Part shown: piece by piece, positions 1-9,820 of the stretch
Numbering within the stretch: position 1 is the first letter of the stretch
How the letters are laid out: the number at the start of each line of letters is the position of its first letter
Assembly (NCBI GenBank): GCA_044227325.1
Contig: JBGAFI010000003.1
Span: 186,001 to 250,000, forward strand
Source of the DNA: PFJX01 sp044227325
Lineage (GTDB): Bacteria; Pseudomonadota; Gammaproteobacteria; Burkholderiales; Thiobacillaceae
Length of the DNA: 64,000 nt
Direction: 5' to 3'
Translations under genes and position numbers: made by a program
Notes under the pieces: generated by a model
Database searches by the model: none
The model's input: the letters and a program-made list of their open reading frames with translations, nothing else
Told to the model about the DNA's origin: nothing

Positions 1-713
1 CGCTTCTCCAGCAGACGCTTGATCTCTTCCCGGGCCTGGGCGCCATCGCCCTTGGGGAACATGAACCAGGCCGCGACGAACCATTCCTCGCGCGCGTCGC
101 GCGGGGCGACGTGGCGATAGGCCACCTGGAAATCCTTGGGCGCGCGCCGGTTGACCTGCCCGCGCCGGTTGATGGTGAGCACCTGGGACACGAATTCCCA
201 GGTGTCGTGGCCGTAGCAACCCGCGTTCATCGCCAACGCGCCGCCCACCGTACCGGGAATGCCGGCGAGGAATTCGGCGCCGGTCATTTCGTGATTCGCG
301 GCGAAGCGGGCCACTTTCGGGCTGGCCACGCCGGCCTCGGCGTAGACAACGCCGAACTTGCCGCTGTCCTGGCCGGCCCAGCCGTTCTGGCGGCGTTGCT
401 CGATGGCGATGTTGCGCAGGGCGCCGTGCAGATGGATGACGGTGCCGCGCAAACCGCCATCCCGCACCAGCAGATTGCTGCCCAGGCCGATGAAGTGGAC
501 CGGTTCGTCCGCGTCCAGGCTGTTGAGGAAGGCGCTCAGGTCGCCCAGGTCGGCGGGGGTGTAGAGCCGATCCGCCTCGCCGCCGACGCGCCAACTGGTA
601 TAGCGGCTCATGTCGGCGCCCAGTTCCAGCGTGCCCTGGGAACCCGGTATGCCGGGCAGGACGTGGGGAGAGGGCAGGGGGGTCTCGGCCATCATTCGCT
701 CCGCCAGGATCAT
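1..713 (-). CDS. murB: UDP-N-acetylenolpyruvoylglucosamine reductase, 3' end cut by window edge
   Basis: MurB reduces UDP-GlcNAc-enolpyruvate to UDP-MurNAc with FAD and NADPH, in the cytoplasm. About 237 N-terminal residues are visible; the C-terminal substrate-binding part lies off the left edge. FAD-binding family signatures are present: GLGSNLLVRDGG near residue 75 and AGIPGTVGGALAMNAGCYG near residue 150. The ATG overlaps the murC stop as ATGA, typical of translational coupling, and a second in-frame ATG lies seven codons on. It is the last dcw gene seen here; ddlB, ftsQ, ftsA and ftsZ would be expected further left. Identification is secure, the exact start less so. Confidence 0.95.
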   Translation of the reverse strand, partial: MILAERMMAETPLPSPHVLPGIPGSQGTLELGADMSRYTSWRVGGEADRLYTPADLGDLSAFLNSLDADEPVHFIGLGSNLLVRDGGLRGTVIHLHGALRNIAIEQRRQNGWAGQDSGKFGVVYAEAGVASPKVARFAANHEMTGAEFLAGIPGTVGGALAMNAGCYGHDTWEFVSQVLTINRRGQVNRRAPKDFQVAYRHVAPRDAREEWFVAAWFMFPKGDGAQAREEIKRLLEK

Positions 714-2119
714 GGATTCGCCTCGTCGTTGACGCCCATGGCCGCCAGACGCGCGGGCACCTGGCCGACCGAGCCGGCGCCCATGGTGAGCACCACGTCG
801 CCGTCCTTGATGAAATCCGCCAGGCTTGCGGGCAAGTCGCCCACCTCGGGGACGAACACCGGCTCCACCTTGCCGGCGACGCGCAGCGCCCGGGCCAGGC
901 CGCGGCCGTCGGCGGCGACGATGGGGGCCTCGCTGGCGGCGTAGACCTCCGTCAGCACCACCGCGTCGGCCAGGGACAGCACCTGCACGAAGTCCTCGAA
1001 CAGGTCGCGGGTGCGCGTGTAGCGGTGGGGCTGGAACGCCAACACCAGGCGGCGGCCGGGGAAGGCGCCGCGCGCCGCGCTCAGGGTCGCGCGCATCTCC
1101 ACCGGATGGTGGCCGTAGTCGTCGATCAGGGTGAAGACGCGGCCGTCTCCCAGGCGGATGTCGCCGTAGCGCTGGAAGCGGCGGCCGACGCCGCTGAAAT
1201 TGGCCAGGGCCTTCTGCACCGCCGCGTCCGGCACCTGCAGTTCCCAGGCCACGGCGATGGCGGCGAGGGCGTTCAGCACGTTGTGCATGCCGGGCAGGTT
1301 GAGGGTGATGTCGATGGGCGAGCGCACGCCGTTGCGCAGGGCGGTGAAGCGCATGCGGCCGTCCTCGGCGCGGATGTTCGTCGCCTGGATCGCGCAGTCG
1401 TCCGTGGTGCCGTAGGTCATCACCGGCTTGGTGATGCGCGGCAGCAGCCCGCGCACCACCGGGTCGTCGGCGCACAGGATGGCCATGCCCCAGAACGGCA
1501 GCCGGTGCAGGAATTCCACGAAGGCGCCCTTGAGCCGCTCGAAGTCGTGGCCGTAGGTCTCCATGTGGTCGGCGTCGATGTTGGTGACGATGGACACCAC
1601 CGGCGAGAGATACAGGAAGGAGGCGTCGGATTCGTCCGCCTCCGCCACCAGCCATTCGCTCTGGCCCAGGCGCGCGTTGACGCCGGCGGCGAGCAGCTTG
1701 CCGCCGATGACGAAGGTGGGATCGATGCCCGCCTCGTTGAGCACGCTGGCGATCAGGCTGGTGGTGGTGGTCTTGCCGTGGGTGCCGGCGATGGCGATGC
1801 CCTGCTTGAAGCGCATCAGCTCCGCCAGCATCATCGCGCGCGCCACCACCGGGATGCGCTTCTCCCGCGCCGCGACCACTTCCGGGTTGTCGTCCTTGAT
1901 CGCGCTGGAGATCACCAGCACGTCGGCGTTCTCGACATGCTCGGCGGCATGGCCCTGGAACACCCTGGCGCCCATGTCGGCGAGGCGCTGGGTCACCGCG
2001 TTGCTGGCGCCGTCGCTGCCGGAGATGGTGTAGCCCTGGTTGAGCAGGACTTCGGCGATACCGCTCATGCCGGCGCCGCCAATACCTACGAAATGGATGC
2101 GATGGACTTTGTGTTTCAT
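710..2119 (-). CDS. murC: UDP-N-acetylmuramate--L-alanine ligase
   Basis: MurC adds L-Ala to UDP-MurNAc, the first ATP-dependent peptide ligation of peptidoglycan synthesis. The 469-residue product is normal for the family. It starts MKHKVHRIHFVGIGGAGMSG, the glycine-rich UDP-binding loop, has the ATP-binding P-loop AGTHGKTTTT near residue 115 and the Mur-ligase DDYGHHP motif near 345. The ATG overlaps the murG stop and its own stop overlaps the murB start, so murG-murC-murB should be translated as one coupled string. Confidence 0.97.
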   Translation of the reverse strand: MKHKVHRIHFVGIGGAGMSGIAEVLLNQGYTISGSDGASNAVTQRLADMGARVFQGHAAEHVENADVLVISSAIKDDNPEVVAAREKRIPVVARAMMLAELMRFKQGIAIAGTHGKTTTTSLIASVLNEAGIDPTFVIGGKLLAAGVNARLGQSEWLVAEADESDASFLYLSPVVSIVTNIDADHMETYGHDFERLKGAFVEFLHRLPFWGMAILCADDPVVRGLLPRITKPVMTYGTTDDCAIQATNIRAEDGRMRFTALRNGVRSPIDITLNLPGMHNVLNALAAIAVAWELQVPDAAVQKALANFSGVGRRFQRYGDIRLGDGRVFTLIDDYGHHPVEMRATLSAARGAFPGRRLVLAFQPHRYTRTRDLFEDFVQVLSLADAVVLTEVYAASEAPIVAADGRGLARALRVAGKVEPVFVPEVGDLPASLADFIKDGDVVLTMGAGSVGQVPARLAAMGVNDEANP

Positions 2120-3219
2120 CGTGCCAACTCCTTGACCACGTCCGCGACACAGGCGGTGGCATCCGGCTTCGCCAGATCCCGGGCCTTTTCCGCGCGGGAC
2201 AGCAGTTCCGCCCGGGTCAGGCCGTCCAGCCACTTGGCCAGGGCGTCGGCGGTGAGCGCCTTCTGATCCATCAGCCAGCCGGCTCCCGCGTCCACCAGGA
2301 AGCGCGCGTTGGCGGTCTGGTGGTCGTCCACCGCGAAGGGGAAGGGCACGAACAGGGCGGCGGAACCGCTCGCGGCGACCTCGGCGACGGTGAGGGCGCC
2401 GGCGCGGCAGACCACCAGATCGGCCCAGGCCAGGGCCTCGGCCATGTCCTCGATGAAGGCCAGGCATTCCGCCGCGACGCCGGCCGCCGCGTAGTTGGCG
2501 TTCAATGCTGCGAGATGCTTCGCGCCGGACTGGTGGCGCAGCCGGGGACGGGTTTCCACCGGCAGCAGCGCCAGGGCCTGCGGAACCAGGCTGTTGAGGG
2601 CCTGGGCGCCCAGGCTGCCGCCCACCACCAGGATGCGCAGCGGCCCTTCCCGGCCGGCCATGCGCTCGGCGGGGGCGGGCAGGGCGGCGATGGCGGGGCG
2701 CACCGGGTTGCCGACCCAGTCGGCGTCCACCTTGCCGCAGGGCAGCGGCTTGTCGTTGGCGTGGCCGAAGGCGGCGGGCAGGCCCAGCAGGACCCGGTCG
2801 GCGAGGCAGGCGAGCACCCGGTTGGTGAGGCCGGCGACGGCGTTCTGTTCGTGGATCACCAGGGGCTTGCCCAACAGGCTGGCCATCATGCCGCCCGGGA
2901 AGGCCACATAGCCGCCCAGGCCCAGGGCCACGTCGGGGCGCTCCCGGAAGATCGCGCGGGCGGCCTGCCAGAAGGCGGCGAGCAGGTTGACCGGCAGCAG
3001 CAGCTTGGTGAGCAGACCCTTGCCGCGCACGCCGGCGACGCGCACCCAGGCCATCTGGAAGCCTTTCTCCACCGCCAGCTTCGCTTCCATGCCGGCTTTC
3101 GTGCCCAGCCAGACCACGCGCCAGCCCTCGCCGCGCAGGGATTCGGCCACCGCCAGGGCGGGCATGACGTGGCCGCCGGTGCCGCCGGCCATGACCAGGA
3201 CGGTGCGCGGCGCGCTCAC
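2116..3219 (-). CDS. murG: Undecaprenyldiphospho-muramoylpentapeptide beta-N-acetylglucosaminyltransferase
   Basis: MurG transfers GlcNAc from UDP-GlcNAc to lipid I, making lipid II on the inner face of the membrane. The GTG start is chosen because it overlaps the ftsW TGA (GTGA) and places the family signature MAGGTGGHVMPALA at residue 9. The 367 residues match the usual 350-370. The GT-B C-terminal domain shows CRAGALTVAEVAASG and, after it, FPFAVDDHQTANA, the UDP-GlcNAc binding region. A membrane-association patch of hydrophobic and basic residues near VNLLAAFWQAARAIF fits the family. Confidence 0.96.
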   Translation of the reverse strand: MSAPRTVLVMAGGTGGHVMPALAVAESLRGEGWRVVWLGTKAGMEAKLAVEKGFQMAWVRVAGVRGKGLLTKLLLPVNLLAAFWQAARAIFRERPDVALGLGGYVAFPGGMMASLLGKPLVIHEQNAVAGLTNRVLACLADRVLLGLPAAFGHANDKPLPCGKVDADWVGNPVRPAIAALPAPAERMAGREGPLRILVVGGSLGAQALNSLVPQALALLPVETRPRLRHQSGAKHLAALNANYAAAGVAAECLAFIEDMAEALAWADLVVCRAGALTVAEVAASGSAALFVPFPFAVDDHQTANARFLVDAGAGWLMDQKALTADALAKWLDGLTRAELLSRAEKARDLAKPDATACVADVVKELAR

Positions 3220-4365
3220 GATTTCTTCCCTCGCATCAAACAGCGATTCTCGAAATCGATGCGCAGCAGCACGGCCAGGGCCAGGCAGTTGGCGACGATG
3301 CCGGAACCGCCGTAGCTCATCAGCGGCAGGGTCAGGCCCTTGGTGGGCAGCAGGCCCAGGTTGACGCCCATGTTGATGAAGGATTGGGCTCCCATCCACA
3401 CGCCCACGCCCTGGGCCACCAGGGCGGCGAAGTTGCGGCCCATGAGGCCGGCCTGCCAGCCGATGGAGAAGGCGCGCCAGGTCAGCCAGGCGAACAGGCC
3501 GATGATGGTCATGACGCCCACCAGGCCGAGTTCCTCGCCGATCACCGCGAGCAGGAAGTCGGTGTAGGCCTCCGGCAAATAGAACAGCTTTTCCACGCTG
3601 TCGCCCAGGCCGACGCCGGTGAGCTCGCCGCTGCCCAGGGCGATGAGGGCGTGGGAGAGCTGGTAGCCGGCGCCGAAGGGGTCGTTCCAGGGATTCAGAT
3701 AGCTGACCACCCGTTGCAGGCGATAGGGGGAGAGCACCACCAGCAGGACGAAGCCGATGGCCAGCAGCACGATCAGGCCGACGAACAGGCGGGCGTTGAG
3801 ACCGCCCAGGAACAGCACCGCGAGGGCGATGGCGACGATCACCACGAAGGCGCCGAAGTCCGGTTCCAGCAGCAGCACGCCGCCCACCGCGAGCATCACC
3901 AGGAACATGGGCATGAAGCCCTTCTTCAGGTTCTGCATGAAGGCGGCCTTGCGCACCGTGTAGTCGGCGGCATAGAGGATGGTGGCGAACTTCATCAGTT
4001 CGGAGGGCTGGAAATTGCCCAGGGGGCCCAGGGGAATCCAGCGCCGGCTGCCATTCACCTCCTTGCCGACGAAGGGGATCAGCACCAGCAGCAGGCAGAC
4101 CGCGCCGGTCATGAACAGATAGGGCGCCATGTTCTGCCAGGTCTGGGTGGGAATCTGCAGGGCCGCGTAGCCCGCGCCCAGGCCGATGACCAGATAGATG
4201 GCGTGGCGGATCAGGTAGAAAGCCGGCTGGTTCGCGGTCGACTTCGCCTCGGCGATGGCGGTGGAGGCGGAATACACCATGACCAGGCCGATCATGAGCA
4301 GGCTCAGGGCGGCGAACACCAGACCCCAGTCGTAGGGGGTCAGGGCGGTGCGCTTCAGGGCGGCG

Positions 4366-4376
<11 letters not shown>
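3216..4376 (-). CDS. ftsW: Lipid II polymerase / SEDS protein FtsW
   Basis: FtsW is the septal SEDS-family glycan polymerase working with FtsI. The 386-residue protein has about ten hydrophobic segments and the SEDS hallmarks LLLEPDFGAFVVI and, near the C-terminus, LPLMSYGGSG. The start at 4376 is preferred because AAGGA lies five bases upstream; an ATG two codons earlier (4382) has no spaced ribosome site. It overlaps the end of murD by 11 bases. Its place between murD and murG identifies FtsW rather than RodA. Confidence 0.95.
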
Positions 4377-5760
<1,384 letters not shown>

Positions 5761-5767
5761 GGCCGAG

Positions 5768-6853
5768 TCACCGCAGCTTCAGGGAGGCGAGGCCGATGAG
5801 CACCAGCATCATCGAGATGATCCAGAAGCGGACCACGACCTGGGTCTCCTTCCAGCCTTTCTTCTCGAAATGGTGGTGGATGGGCGCCATGAGGAAGACC
5901 CGCTTGCCGCGCAGCTTGAACGAGCCCACTTGCACCATGACCGAGATGGCCTCGGCGACGAACACGCCGCCCATGATGAACAGCACGATCTCCTGGCGCA
6001 CGATGACCGCCACCACCCCCAGCGCCGCGCCCAGGGCGAGGGCGCCCACGTCGCCCATGAACACCTCGGCGGGATAGGCGTTGAACCAGAGGAAGGCGAG
6101 GCCGGCCCCCATGAGCGCGGCGCAGAACACCACCAGTTCGCCCGCGCCGGGAATGTGGGGCAGGCCGAGGTACTTGGAGAACACCGCGTGCCCGGCCACA
6201 TAAGCGAAGATTGAAAGGGCGCCGGACACCATGACGGTGGGCAGGATGGCGAGGCCGTCGGCGCCGTCGGTCAGGTTCACCGCGTTGCTGGTGCCGACGA
6301 TGACGAAATAGGCCAGCACCACGAAGCCGGCGACGCCCAGGGGCATGACGATGTGTTTGAAGAAGGGCAGGATCAGCTCGGTCTGGGCCGGCAGATGGGC
6401 GGACCAGGCGAGCCAGGCGGCGATGGCCACGGCGATGACGGATTGCCAGAAATATTTCCAGCGCGAGGGCAGGCCCTTGGGATTCTTCTCCACCACCTTG
6501 CGCCAGTCGTCGACCCAGCCGATGGCGCCGAAGCCCACCAGGGTGGCCAGGGAAATCCACACGTAGCGGTTGGTGAGATCCGCCCACAGCAGGGTGGTGA
6601 TGATCACCGAGGCGAGGATCAGGGCGCCGCCCATGGTGGGCGTGCCGGCCTTGACCAGATGGGTCTGCGGCCCGTCGTCGCGCACCGGCTGGCCCACTTT
6701 CAGGGAGGTCAGCTTGCGGATCATCCAGGGTCCGACGATGAAGGAGATGAGCAGCGCGGTCAGCGCCGCCAGCACGCCGCGCAGGGTGATGTAGTTGAAG
6801 ACGTTGAACAGGCGGATGTCGTGGCCGATCCACTTGGCGAGCATCAGGAGCAT
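5768..6853 (-). CDS. mraY: Phospho-N-acetylmuramoyl-pentapeptide transferase
   Basis: MraY joins phospho-MurNAc-pentapeptide to undecaprenyl phosphate to form lipid I in the inner membrane. The 361-residue polytopic protein has the catalytic loops WVDDWRKV, NLTDGADGLA and the HHHFEKKGW histidine motif. Its ATG lies inside the last codons of murF (10-base overlap). An 8-bp G/C hairpin ends ten bases upstream of this ATG and supplies the only G-rich stretch that could act as ribosome site, which may modulate translation. Confidence 0.97.
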   Translation of the reverse strand: MLLMLAKWIGHDIRLFNVFNYITLRGVLAALTALLISFIVGPWMIRKLTSLKVGQPVRDDGPQTHLVKAGTPTMGGALILASVIITTLLWADLTNRYVWISLATLVGFGAIGWVDDWRKVVEKNPKGLPSRWKYFWQSVIAVAIAAWLAWSAHLPAQTELILPFFKHIVMPLGVAGFVVLAYFVIVGTSNAVNLTDGADGLAILPTVMVSGALSIFAYVAGHAVFSKYLGLPHIPGAGELVVFCAALMGAGLAFLWFNAYPAEVFMGDVGALALGAALGVVAVIVRQEIVLFIMGGVFVAEAISVMVQVGSFKLRGKRVFLMAPIHHHFEKKGWKETQVVVRFWIISMMLVLIGLASLKLR

Positions 6854-8304
6854 TTGGATGTACCCCCACGTTCACTTTCGTTCACTGCCCCCCGTGGGGG
6901 CGAAACGCGCTGCTTGGCGCTGTCCGGCGCCTCGCATGCGTTCTCCTTGAATGACTGCACGACGCGCTCCATTTTCATGAAGCGGGAACCCTTCACCAAT
7001 ACCGTCACGTCCGGGCCCAGGGCGCACTCGATTTCCGCGAGCAGTTCCTCGATGCGCTCGAAGTGCATCGCGCCGGGGCCGAAGCCCTGGGCCGTGTGGA
7101 GCGACATCTCGCCCAGGCAGAGCAGCCGCTCGATGCCGGCGGCGCGCGCCTTCTCGCCCACCTCGCGGTGCATTGCGGCGGCGCCGGGCCCCAGTTCGCC
7201 CATGTCGCCCAGCACCAGGATGCGGGTGCCGGGCCGCTCGGTGAGCACCTGGATCGCGGCCAGGATGGAATCCGGGTTCGCGTTGTAGGTGTCGTCGATG
7301 AGGGTGGCGCCCAGGATGCAGGGATGCGCTTGCAGGCGTCCCTTGACACCGTGGAAATGGGCCAGGCCGCGGGCGATGGCGGTCGGGCCGGCGCCCAGCG
7401 CGAGGGCGCAGGCGGTGGCGGCGGCGGCGTTGGCCAGGTTGTGTTCGCCGGGCACTTGCAGGGCGGTCTCGATCAGCCCTTGCGGCGTGCTCAGGCGCAG
7501 GTTGGACTGGGTGGCGGCCAGTTGCCAGCTCACCATGGTGTCGTCCAGGGTGCGCACGCTGACGTCCGCGTCCTGGGAGAAGCCGAAGGACAGGGTCTTG
7601 CGCGAGTGGTTCATGGCGCGCCACAGACCGGCGTGCGGATCGTCGGCGTTGACGATGGCGATGCCGTCCTCCTTGAGGCCCTGGTAGATCTCGCCCTTGG
7701 CGCGGGCCACCGCTTCCACGCTGCCCAGGCCTTCCAGGTGGGCGCGCAGGGCGTTGTTCACAAGGGCCGCGTCGGGCCGGGCCAGTTCGGACAGATAGGT
7801 GAGTTCGCCGGGATGGTTCATGCCCATCTCGATCACCGCGTACCGGTGGGCCGGGGTGAGCCGCAGCAGGGTCAGCGGCATGCCGATGTCGTTGTTCAGG
7901 TTGCCGCTCGTGGCCAGTACGGCATCGGCGCCGGCCTCCTCGGTCAGGATCGCGGCCACCATTTCCTTGACCGTGGTCTTGCCGTTGCTGCCGGTGATGG
8001 CCGCCAGCTTCGCCGGCATGTTCGCGCGATGCCAGGCGGCGAGCCGGCCCAGGGCCAGGCGGGTGTCCTCCACCACCACGGCGGGGGAGACCTCCAGGTG
8101 CGCGCCCGCTTCCACCATGACGGCGGCGGCGCCCGCCTGCAAGGCTTTCGCCGCGAAGGCGTGGCCGTCGAAACGGGGCCCCTTCAACGCGACGAACAGG
8201 CAGCCGGCGGGCAGATTGCGGGTGTCCGTGGAGACGGACGTGATTTCCACGTCGGCGCCGACGGCCCGGGCATTCAGGGCTTGGGCGGCTTCATGCAGAC
8301 GCAC
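6844..8304 (-). CDS. murF: UDP-N-acetylmuramoyl-tripeptide--D-alanyl-D-alanine ligase
   Basis: MurF adds D-Ala-D-Ala to the UDP-MurNAc-tripeptide, completing the soluble precursor. It has the Mur P-loop AITGSNGKTTVKEMV near residue 108 and the adenine-site region LIDDTYNANPDS near 340. GTG is the start, overlapping the end of murE by 14 bases. At 486 residues it is about 30 longer than typical: the family fold ends near MKMERVVQSFKE, and the remaining tail is a low-complexity run encoded by the inverted repeat at 6863-6900. The tail probably reflects loss of an earlier stop codon. Confidence 0.95.
   Translation of the reverse strand: MRLHEAAQALNARAVGADVEITSVSTDTRNLPAGCLFVALKGPRFDGHAFAAKALQAGAAAVMVEAGAHLEVSPAVVVEDTRLALGRLAAWHRANMPAKLAAITGSNGKTTVKEMVAAILTEEAGADAVLATSGNLNNDIGMPLTLLRLTPAHRYAVIEMGMNHPGELTYLSELARPDAALVNNALRAHLEGLGSVEAVARAKGEIYQGLKEDGIAIVNADDPHAGLWRAMNHSRKTLSFGFSQDADVSVRTLDDTMVSWQLAATQSNLRLSTPQGLIETALQVPGEHNLANAAAATACALALGAGPTAIARGLAHFHGVKGRLQAHPCILGATLIDDTYNANPDSILAAIQVLTERPGTRILVLGDMGELGPGAAAMHREVGEKARAAGIERLLCLGEMSLHTAQGFGPGAMHFERIEELLAEIECALGPDVTVLVKGSRFMKMERVVQSFKENACEAPDSAKQRVSPPRGAVNESERGGTSKCS
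6863..6900. repeat. G/C-rich inverted repeat in the murF 3' end, just before mraY
   Basis: CCCCCACG at 6863-6870 is matched by CGTGGGGG at 6893-6900; the loop contains two TTCACT direct repeats. The sequence looks like an intergenic repeat unit but here it is coded through as the tail of MurF. On the minus-strand transcript it would form a hairpin directly upstream of the mraY start. Confidence 0.6.
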
Positions 8305-9820
8305 GGGGATTCCTTTCGTTGTGGAGCGCGTTCCATTCCGCCAGGACTTGGCCGGCCTCGACGAAATCGGAGAAGGGGTGCTTTACGCCGTGGATTTCCT
8401 GGTAGTCCTCGTGGCCCTTGCCGGCGAGCACCACGATGTCCTCCGGCCCGGCGCCCAGGATCGCCGCGCGGATCGCCGCGCGCCGGTCGGCCATCACGGT
8501 CTGGCCGGGCGGCATGCCGGCGAGGATGTCGGCGATGATCCGCAGCGGCTCCTCGTTGCGCGGGTTGTCGCTGGTGACGATGGCGCCGTCCGCGCGGGCC
8601 GCCACCGCCGCGCCCATCAGGGGCCGTTTGCCGGTGTCGCGGCCGCCGCCGCAGCCGAACACGCAGACCAGGCGGCCGGGGGTGAGGGGTTTCAGGGCGG
8701 CGAGCACCTTATCCAGGGCGTCCGGGGTGTGGGCGAAATCGACGATGACCGTGGGGCCGTGTTCCGGCCCGGCGACCCGCTGCATGCGTCCGGCCGCGGG
8801 CTTGACCCGGCCCAGGGCGGTCAGGGCGTCGGCCAGGGGCACGCCGCCGGCCAGCAGGGCGCCCAGGGCGGCGAGCAGGTTGTAGGCGTTGAAGCGGCCC
8901 AGCAGGGGCGAGACCAGTTCGCCATGGCCCCAGGGGGAGACGATCTCCAGGCGCAGGCCCAGGCGGTCGGCCTGGCAGGTTTCCGCGCGCAGGTCGCCTG
9001 AATCCAGGCCATAGCCAATGACCCGGGCGGGCCCGTCGCGCAGTTCGCGGATCAAGGCCGCGCCCAGTTCGTCGTCCTGGTTCAGCACCGCCCATTTCAA
9101 GCCGGGCCAGCGGAACAGGCGCGCTTTCGCGGCGGCATAGGCGGCCATGTCGCCGTGGTAGTCGAGATGGTCGCGGGACAGGTTGGTGAACACCGCCACG
9201 TCGAATTCCACGCCCTCGGCGCGGCCCTGGTCCAGGCCGTGGGAGGAGACCTCCATGGCCACGCCCTGGGCGCCCGCGTCCCGATAGTGGGCGAGCAGGG
9301 CTTGCAGGGTGACCGCGTCCGGCGTGGTGTGGGTCGCGTGGGCGAGGGCGTTGTCCACGATCACCTGGCCCTGGGCATCCATGAAGCCGTTGCCGATGGT
9401 GCCGATGGTGGCGGTGCGCCGGCCCAGTCCGGACCAGGCCGCGGCGAGCCATTGCGCCACCGAGGTCTTGCCGTTGGTGCCGGTGACGCCGGTCATCCAG
9501 AGCCGCGCCGAGGGCTGCCCGTACCAGGCGGCGGCCAGGCTCGCGGCGCGCCGGCGCAGATCGGCGACCGGCAGGTGGGCGATGCGCCAGTCCGGATCCC
9601 AATTCCAGCCCGCCGGTTCCCAAACCACGGCGGCGGCGCCGGCCTGGATGGCGTGGGCGATGTGGGCGCGGCCGTCATGCACCGCGCCGGGGTGGGCCAG
9701 GAACACGTCGCCGGGCCGGACCCGGCGGCTGTCGGCGGTCATGGCGCGGGCGCCGGGCGCCAGGGCGCGCAACTCCTCGGCCAGTTCCAGATAGGGCGTC
9801 ATGTCCACGGCCGCGCTCAT
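8291..9820 (-). CDS. murE: UDP-N-acetylmuramoyl-L-alanyl-D-glutamate--2,6-diaminopimelate ligase
   Basis: MurE adds meso-diaminopimelate to UDP-MurNAc-L-Ala-D-Glu. The 509 residues include the P-loop VTGTNGKTSVAQW near residue 120 and TSDNPRNEEP near 415; the DNPR motif marks specificity for meso-DAP rather than lysine, as expected for a Gram-negative wall. The ATG overlaps the ftsI stop. The start at 9820 gives an N-terminus MSAAVDMTPYLELAEEL followed by the substrate-site SRRVRPGDVF. Confidence 0.96.
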   Translation of the reverse strand: MSAAVDMTPYLELAEELRALAPGARAMTADSRRVRPGDVFLAHPGAVHDGRAHIAHAIQAGAAAVVWEPAGWNWDPDWRIAHLPVADLRRRAASLAAAWYGQPSARLWMTGVTGTNGKTSVAQWLAAAWSGLGRRTATIGTIGNGFMDAQGQVIVDNALAHATHTTPDAVTLQALLAHYRDAGAQGVAMEVSSHGLDQGRAEGVEFDVAVFTNLSRDHLDYHGDMAAYAAAKARLFRWPGLKWAVLNQDDELGAALIRELRDGPARVIGYGLDSGDLRAETCQADRLGLRLEIVSPWGHGELVSPLLGRFNAYNLLAALGALLAGGVPLADALTALGRVKPAAGRMQRVAGPEHGPTVIVDFAHTPDALDKVLAALKPLTPGRLVCVFGCGGGRDTGKRPLMGAAVAARADGAIVTSDNPRNEEPLRIIADILAGMPPGQTVMADRRAAIRAAILGAGPEDIVVLAGKGHEDYQEIHGVKHPFSDFVEAGQVLAEWNALHNERNPRASA

